63,741 bases of DNA, from NCBI GenBank assembly GCA_003331875.1, contig QOQA01000004.1, forward strand, positions 1 through 63,741, written 5' to 3'. Positions 9,245 through 18,104 of the stretch are shown here, in pieces. Below the pieces are notes generated by a model. It searched no databases and was not told where the DNA came from. It worked only from the letters and a program-made list of their open reading frames with translations. Every line of letters begins with the position of its first letter. The first letter of the stretch is position 1. Both the position numbers and the translations under genes were made by a program. Origin of the DNA: Cryomorphaceae bacterium. Its GTDB lineage: Bacteria > Bacteroidota > Bacteroidia > Flavobacteriales > Flavobacteriaceae.

Positions 9245-10422
9245 TGATAGATAATTTCAAGAAATTTCAGGCGCAGACTACAAATTACCCACTTGGAATT
9301 GAAGTTACTAGAGCTAAGGGTTCCTATGTTTATGATCGAAAAAGAAAGTATCTAGATTTAGTTGCAGGAGTGTCTGTACAAAACCTAGGGCATTGTAATA
9401 ATGAACTAAATAAAAGTATAAAAAATCAAATAAAAAAATATTCTCATGTGATGGTTTATGGAGAGTTTATACAAAAGCCATCACTACAGCTCTGCGAATT
9501 ACTAAATCAAATACTTCCCAAAAATTTAAACTCAACTTATTTAACTAACTCAGGGACAGAGGCGATAGAGGCTGCTTTAAAGCTTGCCAAAAGAGTAACT
9601 GGTAAAACCAGAATAATTTCTGCTTTAAATTCTTATCATGGTAGTACTCATGGATCTATGAGTGTATCAGGTTTTGAGCAACGTAAGAGAGCTTACAGGC
9701 CATTATTGCCAAATATAGATTTTATAAAATTTAATTCTGAAAAGGATATTGAAAAAATAAATGATGATACTTGTTGTGTAATATTAGAAACAATCCAAGG
9801 TGGTGCAGGATTTATTCAACCTAAAGAGAATTATCTGAAAAAAATATCAAAAAGATGTAAAGAAGTCGGTGCTATTCTAATTCTAGATGAACTTCAAACA
9901 GGATTAGGAAGAACTGGTAAAATGTTTGCTTTTCAGCATTATGGAATAAGTCCTGATATTCTCGTTCTTGGAAAATCATTAGGTGGTGGTTTCCCAATAG
10001 GTGCGATGATTAGTGATTTATCTTTAATGAATAAACTAAAAAGTAATCCTATTCTAGGACATATTACAACATTTGGTGGTCATCCAGTAATATCACAAGC
10101 AGGTCTCACTACATTAAAAATTACATTAAGAGATAAGCTTCACGAAAAAGCTAAAATATCAGAATTGAAATTCAAAACTAAACTCAAACACCCGGGAATT
10201 GTTGAAATAAGAGGGAAAGGCTTAATGTTAGCTATAATATTAAAATCAAATGAATTAGCTAAAAAATTAGTTATAAAATGCTTAGAAAAAGGTTTAATTC
10301 TATTTTGGCTTTTATATGAATCTAAAGCTGTTCGAATAACTCCTCCTCTTAATATTTCAGAAAAAGAAATTGCAGTTGCTTGTGATATAATACTAAAAAC
10401 GTTAGATGAGATAAGTAATTAA
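9244..10422 (+). CDS. Class III PLP-dependent aminotransferase (acetylornithine/ornithine type)
   Basis: Fold-type I aminotransferase of 392 residues. The PLP lysine is K244 in LGKSLGGGFP, preceded by the cofactor-binding Asp in LILDELQTGLGRTG (about 213-226), with SGTEAIEAALK at 103-113 for phosphate binding. It belongs with acetylornithine, ornithine or 4-aminobutyrate aminotransferases. Flavobacteria usually annotate this gene simply as an aspartate aminotransferase-family protein, and no arginine or GABA genes are near, so the substrate is undetermined. It begins on the last base of the OstA-like stop codon (TAATG), so translation is probably coupled. Confidence 0.85.
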   Translation: MIDNFKKFQAQTTNYPLGIEVTRAKGSYVYDRKRKYLDLVAGVSVQNLGHCNNELNKSIKNQIKKYSHVMVYGEFIQKPSLQLCELLNQILPKNLNSTYLTNSGTEAIEAALKLAKRVTGKTRIISALNSYHGSTHGSMSVSGFEQRKRAYRPLLPNIDFIKFNSEKDIEKINDDTCCVILETIQGGAGFIQPKENYLKKISKRCKEVGAILILDELQTGLGRTGKMFAFQHYGISPDILVLGKSLGGGFPIGAMISDLSLMNKLKSNPILGHITTFGGHPVISQAGLTTLKITLRDKLHEKAKISELKFKTKLKHPGIVEIRGKGLMLAIILKSNELAKKLVIKCLEKGLILFWLLYESKAVRITPPLNISEKEIAVACDIILKTLDEISN

Positions 10423-10481
10423 ATGTTAATAAATATTTAATAAAGAAAATCTTTCATTCAAGGTCTACACTTAATTGTATA

Positions 10482-10489
10482 TAATTTTG
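10482..10489 (+). promoter_or_regulatory. Possible -7 element (TAATTTTG) for the TPR gene
   Basis: The octamer matches the Bacteroidota primary sigma consensus TAnnTTTG and lies ten bases before the ATG at 10500, predicting a nearly leaderless transcript. No clear TTTG/TTG -33 element is seen at the usual 17-23 base spacing, so this is a weak call. Confidence 0.28.
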
Positions 10490-10499
10490 AATTTTTATT

Positions 10500-11510
10500 A
10501 TGGAATTTAAAGGAAATACAGAAAGGTTTAAAATTCTTAAAAAATTTGAAAAAATGATTTTTGAAAACAAATCAGTTTATTTGGATTTAGATGAAATTGA
10601 AGAAATTATCATTCACTATTTTCATGAGGCAAATTATGATATGGCAGAAAAAGCAATAGATCTTGCAAATCAAATTTTTCCAAACTCAATAAATATTTCA
10701 ATATTAAATTCCGAAATTCTCTTACAAAAAAGTAAAGAATCAGAAGCTTTTGACCTTATAAATGAATGCCTTGATTTAAATTCAGAAAATTATGATTTGA
10801 AATTTCAAAAAGCTAAGATTTTGAATAAACTAAAGAAGTATGAGGATTCTAATAATTTACTTTTTCAAATTTCTAAAATTAAAGAAACTATTTTTTTAGT
10901 TGATGATTTGATGTTGAGAAATTTTATGAATATGGACCAATATTCAAAATCAATTAAAGTTGCAAAAAGGTTGATTTTACAATTCCCTGATGACAAGAAG
11001 TATATGGACAAGTTAATTTCTTGTTACAGACTATCTAAAATGGAAAATAAAGCAATTACCTTCCTTAATAAATTTCTTGCAAAACACCCTTACAATCAGA
11101 ATGCTTGGTTTGAAGTTGGAAAATTATATTTTGATAAAAAAATGATAAAAGAAAGTATTGCTTCCCAAGAGTTTAGTATAATATGTGATGATACATTTTC
11201 ATCTTCATATGTTGAGTTAGGTAAGATTTATGAATACAATTTAGATTTTAATAAAGCAATATATTATTATGAAATTTTAAAAAGCTTAGACTCAGTAACT
11301 TCTTTCAGTCTTTACAGGCTATCGGTCTGCTATGAAAAAATTGGTAATTATGAAAAGTCCATAAAATATCTTAACGAAATAATATCAAAAGATCCCCTTT
11401 ACGAAAAAGCTTGGATTTCTATTGCAAAATATTATTTAAGAAAAAACAATCATGATAAGGCACTTGAAAACTTAAACAAAGCCCTGAATATTATTGCGAA
11501 TAATTATTAA
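10500..11510 (+). CDS. Tetratricopeptide repeat protein
   Basis: A 336-residue protein made largely of TPR-like helix pairs, with good repeats around residues 60-110, 200-230 and 238-330 (for example ISLYRLSVCYEKIGNYEKS-type spacing and ending KALENLNKALNI). There is no signal peptide or membrane segment, so it is predicted cytoplasmic. TPR arrays mediate protein-protein contacts; no partner can be deduced. It is followed nine bases later by the DUF368 pair, an order I recall from other flavobacteria. Confidence 0.75.
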   Translation: MEFKGNTERFKILKKFEKMIFENKSVYLDLDEIEEIIIHYFHEANYDMAEKAIDLANQIFPNSINISILNSEILLQKSKESEAFDLINECLDLNSENYDLKFQKAKILNKLKKYEDSNNLLFQISKIKETIFLVDDLMLRNFMNMDQYSKSIKVAKRLILQFPDDKKYMDKLISCYRLSKMENKAITFLNKFLAKHPYNQNAWFEVGKLYFDKKMIKESIASQEFSIICDDTFSSSYVELGKIYEYNLDFNKAIYYYEILKSLDSVTSFSLYRLSVCYEKIGNYEKSIKYLNEIISKDPLYEKAWISIAKYYLRKNNHDKALENLNKALNIIANNY

Positions 11511-11519
11511 GTTAGCCCT

Positions 11520-12407
11520 ATGATTTCAAAATTAGGGGATTCAATAATTATATTTCTCAAGGGAATGTTAATGGGAATTGCTGATCTTGTTCCTGGGATT
11601 TCAGGTGGAACCATAGCCTTTATCACTGGTATTTATGAGGATTTCATAGAAGCATTAAATAACATAAATCTGAAAATTTTTGATGGTGATTTAATTAATC
11701 AATTCACAAAAAAAAAGTTTGATTTTCTTTTAATTTTAATCAGTGGAATTCTATTCAGTATTTTATCATTCAGTAAAATATTGACTTATTTATTAGTTAA
11801 TTTTAATATTGAATTAAGATCCTTCTTTTTCGGTTTAATTTTGGTTAGTATTGTTATACTTTACAGATCAATAGATAAAATTCGGCTTATTCAAGTTCAA
11901 TATATATTTTTATTGATTTTTTCAATAATATTCAGCTTTATGATTTTCAACATGTCATCTTTTGAGCCCAAAATTACAATTGTGTATATTTTTATGTGTG
12001 GAGTTATTTGTTCTTTGGCCATGATTCTGCCTGGGATTTCAGGGGCCTATATTTTAATTATACTTGGAACATATGAATTTTTAATAAACAAAATATCCAA
12101 TTTATTTCTAGATATAGATTCAATCAAAATAGTTGGCATATTTGGATTTGGATTTGTAATTGGAATAATTTTTTTCTCAAAGTTTATTAAATATTTATTG
12201 TTAAACTTCAAAAAACCAACATTTGTAACTCTAATAGGGTTAATAATAGGATCACTTCCTAAAATATTACCTATAGAGCCGAGTTATGATTCAAGTTTTT
12301 TTGAAAGTTCAGTTGAATTTTTTTCTCAAAACCCATTATCTATTTTTTTTATTCTGACGGGAATTATTTTTGTTAGTTTTTTTTATAAGCTTGAAATAAA
12401 AATTTAA
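11520..12407 (+). CDS. DUF368 (PopT-family) polyprenyl-phosphate transporter, paralogue 1
   Basis: Polytopic membrane protein (295 residues, about eight hydrophobic segments). It carries the two family hallmark motifs in inverted-repeat halves: DLVPGISGGT (PGISGG at 25-30) and ILPGISGAY (171-176). DUF368 proteins (PopT) were identified in other bacteria as recyclers of undecaprenyl phosphate, flipping the lipid carrier back across the membrane after cell-wall or O-antigen polymerisation. The assignment to that role here is by family. Its stop overlaps the ATG of a second DUF368 gene by one base (TAATG), so the two are almost certainly co-translated. Confidence 0.87.
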   Translation: MISKLGDSIIIFLKGMLMGIADLVPGISGGTIAFITGIYEDFIEALNNINLKIFDGDLINQFTKKKFDFLLILISGILFSILSFSKILTYLLVNFNIELRSFFFGLILVSIVILYRSIDKIRLIQVQYIFLLIFSIIFSFMIFNMSSFEPKITIVYIFMCGVICSLAMILPGISGAYILIILGTYEFLINKISNLFLDIDSIKIVGIFGFGFVIGIIFFSKFIKYLLLNFKKPTFVTLIGLIIGSLPKILPIEPSYDSSFFESSVEFFSQNPLSIFFILTGIIFVSFFYKLEIKI

Positions 12408-13357
12408 TGAAAGACTGGAACAAATCTTTATTTATTGAAATTTTCTTTCACGGACTTGTTATGGGGACTATAAATAAATTACCTGGTATTTCTGGTGGTT
12501 TATACGCAATAATAATTGGGTTTTATGATCATTTGATGATGTCTTTAAAAAAAATTCGATTTAGAAACTTTTTTAAGAGCAAAAAACAAATTACTTTTTT
12601 TAATGAAATCAATTCATTTTTCTTGTTGACGTTATCACTTGGAATGATAGTTAGCTACTTTACAACATCTAAAATTCTTGATTTTTTTTTAGATAATTTT
12701 CAATTGCAAGTTTGGGGCTGTTTTTTTGGATTAGTCTTGGGCTCAGTCTTTCTTTTAGTGAAAAAGATAATAAACATTGATAAAACAAAAATTCTCATAT
12801 TAATTATCAGTTTTACAATTGGTTTAGTTATTAGTTTTGCAGATCCAATGACAGAAAATAGAAATCTAATTTTTATTTTTTTTTGTGGGTATATCAGTGT
12901 CTGTGGTATAACCGTCCCAGGTCTATCGGGTTCTTTTCTTCTCATAGTTCTTGGAAATTACAAGTTACTTTTGGTTGATTCAGTAAATAATTTTTACAAC
13001 TTGATGTCAAATTTATTAGTTGGAACAAACTTTCAAGTAAGTGAAGTTTTATTACACGTGTTGATTACATTTTTTTTAGGATCTGTTATTGGTCTTGTAA
13101 GTTTGTCTAAATTTTTAAGTTTTATTTCAAAAAAATACCCAAGTCATTTAAATTTTATGATAATTGGATTTGTTGTTGGTACCATGCCGATAGTATGGCC
13201 TTGGAACCAGTTTAAACAATTTGACAATAATCGACTTTCTATCGAATATTTGGATATGGGAGATATATATACTGTTTTTATAATTTTAATAGTATTATTT
13301 TTAATGGTATCAACTAATAATTATGCAAAAAACAAAAAAATTCGGTCTAATTGGTAG
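12407..13357 (+). CDS. DUF368 (PopT-family) polyprenyl-phosphate transporter, paralogue 2
   Basis: Second DUF368 membrane protein (316 residues), directly coupled to paralogue 1. Its hallmark motifs are at the same residue positions but differ: NKLPGISGGL (26-31) and TVPGLSGSF (171-176). Identity to paralogue 1 is low outside these motifs, so this is an old duplication, not a recent copy. The pair may act as a heterodimer or handle different polyprenyl carriers; both ideas are inference. The 3' end overlaps the start of aroE by 35 bases, an unusually long same-strand overlap here. Confidence 0.83.
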   Translation: MKDWNKSLFIEIFFHGLVMGTINKLPGISGGLYAIIIGFYDHLMMSLKKIRFRNFFKSKKQITFFNEINSFFLLTLSLGMIVSYFTTSKILDFFLDNFQLQVWGCFFGLVLGSVFLLVKKIINIDKTKILILIISFTIGLVISFADPMTENRNLIFIFFCGYISVCGITVPGLSGSFLLIVLGNYKLLLVDSVNNFYNLMSNLLVGTNFQVSEVLLHVLITFFLGSVIGLVSLSKFLSFISKKYPSHLNFMIIGFVVGTMPIVWPWNQFKQFDNNRLSIEYLDMGDIYTVFIILIVLFLMVSTNNYAKNKKIRSNW

Positions 13358-14045
13358 GAATATAGATTATTCGTTTTCTAGACAATATTTTTCAAATAAA
13401 TTCAAAAAACAGAATTTAACTTTTTGCGAATACGTGAATTGTGATATTGAAGATATTAAAGATATTAAAAAAATTAAATCAAAAGATTTCAACGGCTTTA
13501 ATGTCACAACTCCTTACAAAGAAAAAATCATTAAGTTTTTAGATATTATAGATGATAGTGCTAAAGAAATTGGGGCTGTCAATACAATCAAAATTAAAAA
13601 AGGAAAACTTATAGGATATAACACAGATTACATGGGCTTTTTAAAAACTATTGATGGTTTTAATTTCACAAGAGCTGCTATTCTAGGAAGTGGTGGGGCA
13701 TCAAAAGCGATTGCTTTTGCGCTTAGAACCAAAAAAATTCCATACATGGTTTTCTCGAGAAAATTAAATCCAACATTTTACAAATATTCATCACAAAAAA
13801 AATATATTCCAAAATGTGATCTGATAATTAATACAACTCCACTTGGAACATTTCCAAACTTAAAAGATTGTCCCCCATTAGACTTTAAAAATATCTCAAA
13901 AAGAAATTTTTGTTATGATTTGATATATAATCCAACAAAAACAAAATTTTTACAAAAATCTGAAAAATTGGGTGCCAAAATAATGAATGGATTAAAAATG
14001 CTGGAGAATCAAGCTGAGGAAAGCTGGAACATATGGAACAGTTAA
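13323..14045 (+). CDS. aroE: Shikimate dehydrogenase
   Basis: NADP-dependent reduction of 3-dehydroshikimate to shikimate in aromatic amino acid synthesis. At 240 residues it is slightly short for AroE but complete. Catalytic K66 lies in NVTTPYKEKI, N87 in GAVNTI and D102 in GYNTDYMGF; the nucleotide-binding loop is GSGGASKA. Homologues begin close to KKFGLIG, so the ATG at 13323 (MQKTKKFGLIG) is the best start although it lies inside the preceding DUF368 gene. No other aro genes are nearby. Confidence 0.93.
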   Translation: MQKTKKFGLIGRNIDYSFSRQYFSNKFKKQNLTFCEYVNCDIEDIKDIKKIKSKDFNGFNVTTPYKEKIIKFLDIIDDSAKEIGAVNTIKIKKGKLIGYNTDYMGFLKTIDGFNFTRAAILGSGGASKAIAFALRTKKIPYMVFSRKLNPTFYKYSSQKKYIPKCDLIINTTPLGTFPNLKDCPPLDFKNISKRNFCYDLIYNPTKTKFLQKSEKLGAKIMNGLKMLENQAEESWNIWNS

Positions 14046-14084
14046 CAAAATATTATTAACTTAAAGGAATATTGCTTTGTTTAA

Positions 14085-15491
14085 ATGAGTGAAAAAAAAG
14101 GAAAAATAATTGTAAATATCAGGGAAAACTTTCAAAAAAAAACAAAATTAATTGAAAGCTTAAAGAATCTAAATATAAGTAAAGTTAAAATTGAAGAAAA
14201 GGAAAACATTTTCAATTCAATTAGGAGAAAATGGGTAAGTATTGGTAAAGTCCCAAGCCACCAGTCTTTTAACTTAAATAATTCCTATAAACATCAAATT
14301 AAATTATATTATGATTTAGTCTATTTGAATAATGATTTTAAAGAAAAAAATTTATATAAAAATTTAATTGAAAAAAAAGAATTAATAAATAACTTAAAAA
14401 AGCTAATTGATTACGGTAACAAAGTTAAAGCATATAAGGACTCATTAAAAATTATTAAAAGATGGAATTTTTTGACAGGACCAACAAAGCAAAATCATGA
14501 AATTAATTTGAATAAGGAGTTTGATGATTGTGTAAAAAAAATTAAAGAATCAAAAAAGGATTATTTAAGCAATAAAGAAAAATACAACAAACAAAGTATT
14601 GAAAATAAAAAAAGATTGATAGATAATATGCGTTCAATTTGCGATGAAGAATGTACAGATAAAATATCGTGGATAAGAAAAATCAAATTCTATGAAAAAT
14701 CAAAAGAGAAATTCATAAATATTGGACCACTTGAAGATTTTGAAAATGAAGGATTGTGGAAAGAGTTTAAAGAAATAAATAAAAAACTTTTAATTGAAAA
14801 AAATTCGTTTTTTAAAAATTTAAAAAAAGAGTATTCAAACAATTTAAAAAAACAAAATGAGTTGATTGAAAATCTAAAAGATTCTCAAAAAAAAGAGAAA
14901 GTATTTGCTAATAAAGATCTTCAAGAACTGAAAAAAAAATTTAATAATATTAAAAATGTACCATTTAGAAGAAACAAAGAGAATAGAAATATTTTCTTTG
15001 ATTTATTAAATTATTTTTATAAAAAAACTGGAGACAATCATTCAGAAAAAAAAGAAGCTGAAAAAAAGAATTTTGAAAGAATAGATGATATAATTAATGA
15101 AATTAAAGAAAACCTGTCAAAACAAAACATTGATGATGAAATTGAAAAACTTTCAGAAATAGATGTTTCAATTCCAATAAAACAATTAAATGAACTCTCA
15201 GATTCTTTAGGCAAAAAATTTAAAGATGTTGGTCATCTTCAATCTAATATTGATTCTAATATTTTAAAAATAAAATCAGTTTTAATGTCTGAAAAGGACA
15301 AAACACTAGCTAAAATAAAAATAAAGAATAAAATTAATGAAATTAAAAAACAGATTGGTCAACTTGAAAATAACCTTACTTTTATTAAATCTGATACAGC
15401 TGATTCAATTTTTAACAATGTTCATAATCAAATAAAAAAATTCAATAATGATCTAATTTTACAAAAGAAAAAATTAAATCATTTCATTTGA
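14085..15491 (+). CDS. DUF349 repeat protein
   Basis: A 468-residue, extremely Lys/Asn/Glu-rich, helical protein with repeated DUF349 units, recognisable by the pattern W-x-x-(I/V)G-x-(V/L)P or W-x-F-L-T-G-P (around residues 45-50, 126-131 and 206-212) followed by F-x-x-x. DUF349 proteins are common in Bacteroidota; I know of no established biochemical function. The strong charge and predicted helices suggest a scaffold or nucleic-acid-associated protein, which is inference. It follows aroE and converges with mazG, overlapping it by 18 bases. Confidence 0.8.
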   Translation: MSEKKGKIIVNIRENFQKKTKLIESLKNLNISKVKIEEKENIFNSIRRKWVSIGKVPSHQSFNLNNSYKHQIKLYYDLVYLNNDFKEKNLYKNLIEKKELINNLKKLIDYGNKVKAYKDSLKIIKRWNFLTGPTKQNHEINLNKEFDDCVKKIKESKKDYLSNKEKYNKQSIENKKRLIDNMRSICDEECTDKISWIRKIKFYEKSKEKFINIGPLEDFENEGLWKEFKEINKKLLIEKNSFFKNLKKEYSNNLKKQNELIENLKDSQKKEKVFANKDLQELKKKFNNIKNVPFRRNKENRNIFFDLLNYFYKKTGDNHSEKKEAEKKNFERIDDIINEIKENLSKQNIDDEIEKLSEIDVSIPIKQLNELSDSLGKKFKDVGHLQSNIDSNILKIKSVLMSEKDKTLAKIKIKNKINEIKKQIGQLENNLTFIKSDTADSIFNNVHNQIKKFNNDLILQKKKLNHFI

Positions 15492-16247
15492 ATCATATTT
15501 TTTTTTTGACTTTTTCCAAAGCATATTTAATTCATTAGTGTCAAGCTCATTAATAGTTTGTTTTTTTCTTTTTACCATTTTTTCTAGGATCTTGAATCTA
15601 CCTATAAACTTATTAGTTGATTTTTTTAAACTATTCTCAGGATCTATTTTCAAAAACCTTGAATAATTAATCAGAGTAAACATAACATCTCCAAACTCAT
15701 CTTCAATCTTTTGTTTATTTGTTTTATGTATCTCAATATCTAATTCATTCATTTCTTCCTCTAATTTAGATTTTACTGAATGAATTGAATCCCAATCAAA
15801 TCCTAAACTCGATGCTTTATCCTGAGCTCTTAAAGCTTTAAGAATAATTGGTAATTTTTCTGGTATCCCGGAAAGTATGCCTTTTTTTGTTTTTTTAGAT
15901 TTTAAATTTTCCCAGTTTAATTTCACTTCCTCCTCATTATTAACAACTAAGCTCCCATAAATATGGGGATGTCTATAAATTAATTTATCACATAAATTAT
16001 TTATGACATCTTTGAAATCAAATTCATTTTTTTCAGATGCTATTTTAGAATAAAAAATTATATGTAATAATAGATCACCAAGTTCCTCTTTCATGTTTTT
16101 GAAGCTTTTATTTTCTATTGCTTCGGTTAACTCATAAGTTTCTTCAATAGTTAAATTTTTTAAGCTACCGATTGTTTGTTTTTTATCCCATGGACATTTG
16201 GATCTTAAATCATCCATGATTTTTAATAACCTCTCTAATTCTTTCAT
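15474..16247 (-). CDS. mazG: Nucleoside triphosphate pyrophosphohydrolase
   Basis: Hydrolyses NTPs and dNTPs to NMP plus pyrophosphate, a house-cleaning activity. The 257-residue protein has two tandem MazG domains. The first (about 10-110) has the metal-binding EETYELTEAIE and ELGDLLLHI motifs and the CPWDKKQT entry motif typical of full-length E. coli-type MazG. The second (about 145-230) has LEEEMNELDIEI and DEFGDVMFTLINYSR. It starts one base into the end of def, so mazG, def and ruvX form one minus-strand unit. The stop lies inside the 3' end of the DUF349 gene. Confidence 0.95.
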   Translation of the reverse strand: MKELERLLKIMDDLRSKCPWDKKQTIGSLKNLTIEETYELTEAIENKSFKNMKEELGDLLLHIIFYSKIASEKNEFDFKDVINNLCDKLIYRHPHIYGSLVVNNEEEVKLNWENLKSKKTKKGILSGIPEKLPIILKALRAQDKASSLGFDWDSIHSVKSKLEEEMNELDIEIHKTNKQKIEDEFGDVMFTLINYSRFLKIDPENSLKKSTNKFIGRFKILEKMVKRKKQTINELDTNELNMLWKKSKKKYDSNEMI

Positions 16248-16813
16248 TATAAAAAACTCATTTTGTAGTCAGTTTCAATTTTACCTTTTTTTATTCTATC
16301 TAATTTTTTTTCAATTATTTTTCGTTTAAAACTTGAAATTTTATCAGTGAACAATACTCCATTTATATGATCATTCTCATGTAAAATAACTCTTGCAAGG
16401 AGACCCTCAAAAACTATAGAATTATAATTAAAATTTTCGTCGTTAAATTTAACTCTAATTGTATTGGGTCTTTTAATTTCAGCCCTAATATCGGGGATAC
16501 TTAAGCAACCTTCATTGAAAGAACATTCATCCTCATTAATCTGAGTAATCTCTGGATTTATAAAAACTTTTTTTGAGTTAAGCTTTTCAAAATCAGAAAT
16601 TTCATCATCTCCAGAGAACAACGGGTTAGCATCTATTATAAATATTTTCTTATTTACGCCTACTTGTGGGGCTGCTAGTCCAACACCTTCTGCATTATAC
16701 ATTGTTTCCCACATATTTGAAATCAGATTTTGTAAGTCATCAGAATTTTGTTCTATTAATTGACATTGTTTTCTTAATATAGGATGTCCATATGCTAAAA
16801 TTGGTAATATCAT
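16247..16813 (-). CDS. def: Peptide deformylase
   Basis: Removes the N-formyl group from nascent proteins. All three metal/active-site motifs are intact: GVGLAAPQ (43-50), EGCLS (101-105, metal ligand C103) and HENDH (145-149, two His ligands and catalytic Glu). The 188-residue length is normal. It overlaps ruvX by four bases upstream and abuts mazG downstream, so the three should be co-transcribed. Confidence 0.96.
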   Translation of the reverse strand: MILPILAYGHPILRKQCQLIEQNSDDLQNLISNMWETMYNAEGVGLAAPQVGVNKKIFIIDANPLFSGDDEISDFEKLNSKKVFINPEITQINEDECSFNEGCLSIPDIRAEIKRPNTIRVKFNDENFNYNSIVFEGLLARVILHENDHINGVLFTDKISSFKRKIIEKKLDRIKKGKIETDYKMSFL

Positions 16814-17223
16814 AATAATTTTTTTAAAAATGATTGTAGAATTATAGTAGCGCTAATTTTATCAATTAATTTTTTATTTTCTCTTTTAGTTTTTTTTAAA
16901 TCAGATTTTGCAATAGTAAGTTTTGCTAAACTTGATGTATATCTCTCATCAACCCTAAAAATGCTTAGAAATGGATATTCCTGTTTAATTTTTTTAATAA
17001 ATAATTTTATTTCTTTCTCTATGTTAAAAAGGCTATTAATATTATTTTTTGGTAAACCAACAACAAACTTTTCAATATCCTCTTCTTTAATAATATTTTT
17101 TATGTATAAATAAATTTCTTCATTATCAATAGTTTCAAGAGGAAATGCTATCAATTGATCTTCATCACTGATAGCAAAACCGCACCTTTTCTTACCATAA
17201 TCTATTGCTAAAATCTTACTCAT
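16810..17223 (-). CDS. ruvX: YqgF/RuvX-family putative Holliday junction resolvase
   Basis: RNase H-fold nuclease family, 137 residues. The N-terminal ILAIDYGKKRCGFA motif carries the first catalytic Asp; VVGLPKN, DERYTS and the late KIDKISA(T)IILQ segment complete the pattern. Named a pre-16S rRNA nuclease or Holliday junction resolvase depending on the annotator; pre-16S rRNA processing has experimental support in E. coli. It is the first gene of the ruvX-def-mazG unit and is divergent from dapD. Confidence 0.9.
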   Translation of the reverse strand: MSKILAIDYGKKRCGFAISDEDQLIAFPLETIDNEEIYLYIKNIIKEEDIEKFVVGLPKNNINSLFNIEKEIKLFIKKIKQEYPFLSIFRVDERYTSSLAKLTIAKSDLKKTKRENKKLIDKISATIILQSFLKKLL

Positions 17224-17270
17224 ATAACAAAATTAAATATTTAAGTTTAAGTAATTGATTTTGTATAAAT

Positions 17271-17278
17271 TATATTTG
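17271..17278 (+). promoter_or_regulatory. Probable dapD promoter -7 element (TATATTTG)
   Basis: Perfect match to the Bacteroidota -7 consensus TAnnTTTG, ten bases before the dapD ATG, implying a 5' leader of only a few bases. The upstream partner is poor (TTTA around 17246). It lies in the 65-base divergent gap between ruvX and dapD. Confidence 0.45.
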
Positions 17279-17288
17279 CAAAAAAAAG

Positions 17289-18095
17289 ATGAAAGAACTC
17301 ATAGAAATTGTATGGGAAAATAGAGACCTTTTAAAAGAAAGCAAATTTTCAGATGCAATCAAATCTACTGTTGATAAATTAGATAATGGTAAGCTAAAAG
17401 TTGCGGAAAAAATAAATGAAAAATGGGTTGTGCATGAATGGATTAAAAAAGCCGTAATATTATATTTTCCATTAATGGAAATGAAAACTATTGAGATAGG
17501 ACCATTTGAATTTCACGATAAAATTAAACTAAAAACTAATTATAAAGAACAGGACGTTCGCGTTGTTCCACATGCGATCGCAAGATATGGATCTTTCATT
17601 AACAAAGGGGTTATTTTGATGCCAAGCTACGTAAATATCGGTTCTAATATTGGTTCAGGTACTATGATTGATACATGGGCTACTGTTGGAAGTTGTGCTC
17701 AAATTGGCAAAAATGTGCACGTAAGTGGAGGTGTTGGAATTGGTGGTGTTTTAGAGCCTGTTCAAGCTGCACCTGTTATCATTGAGGATGATGCGTTTAT
17801 CGGATCAAGGTGTATAATAGTTGAAGGTGTTAGAATTGAAAAACAGGCAGTTTTAGGTGCTAATGTCGTTTTAACTGCATCAACTAAAATTATTGACGTA
17901 ACAAATGATAAACCAATATTTTATAAAGGTTATATCCCTGAAAACTCCGTCGTTATTCCAGGATCGCTAACAAAAGATTTTAGTGCAGGTAAATATAATG
18001 TGCCATGTGCTCTTATTATCGGAAAAAGAAAGGAGAGTACAAATAAAAAAACTTCGTTAAATGATGCGTTAAGAGATTATAATGTTTCTGCTTAA
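17289..18095 (+). CDS. dapD: Tetrahydrodipicolinate N-succinyltransferase
   Basis: Transfers succinyl from succinyl-CoA to tetrahydrodipicolinate in the succinylase branch of lysine/meso-DAP synthesis. The 268-residue protein has an N-terminal helical domain (1-100) and a left-handed beta-helix of hexapeptide repeats (about 105-230; for example GSNIGSGTMID, GKNVHVSGG and EDDAFIGSRC). Length and motifs match E. coli-type trimeric DapD. lysA at 26 kb completes the pathway end. No Shine-Dalgarno sequence precedes the ATG; the leader is A-rich. Confidence 0.96.
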   Translation: MKELIEIVWENRDLLKESKFSDAIKSTVDKLDNGKLKVAEKINEKWVVHEWIKKAVILYFPLMEMKTIEIGPFEFHDKIKLKTNYKEQDVRVVPHAIARYGSFINKGVILMPSYVNIGSNIGSGTMIDTWATVGSCAQIGKNVHVSGGVGIGGVLEPVQAAPVIIEDDAFIGSRCIIVEGVRIEKQAVLGANVVLTASTKIIDVTNDKPIFYKGYIPENSVVIPGSLTKDFSAGKYNVPCALIIGKRKESTNKKTSLNDALRDYNVSA

Positions 18096-18104
18096 TACAT
18101 TAAA

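Noticed and set aside
12407-13357. Second DUF368 gene as a decaying duplicate
   Set aside because: It keeps both hallmark motifs at the right positions and a full-length open frame, so it looks functional.
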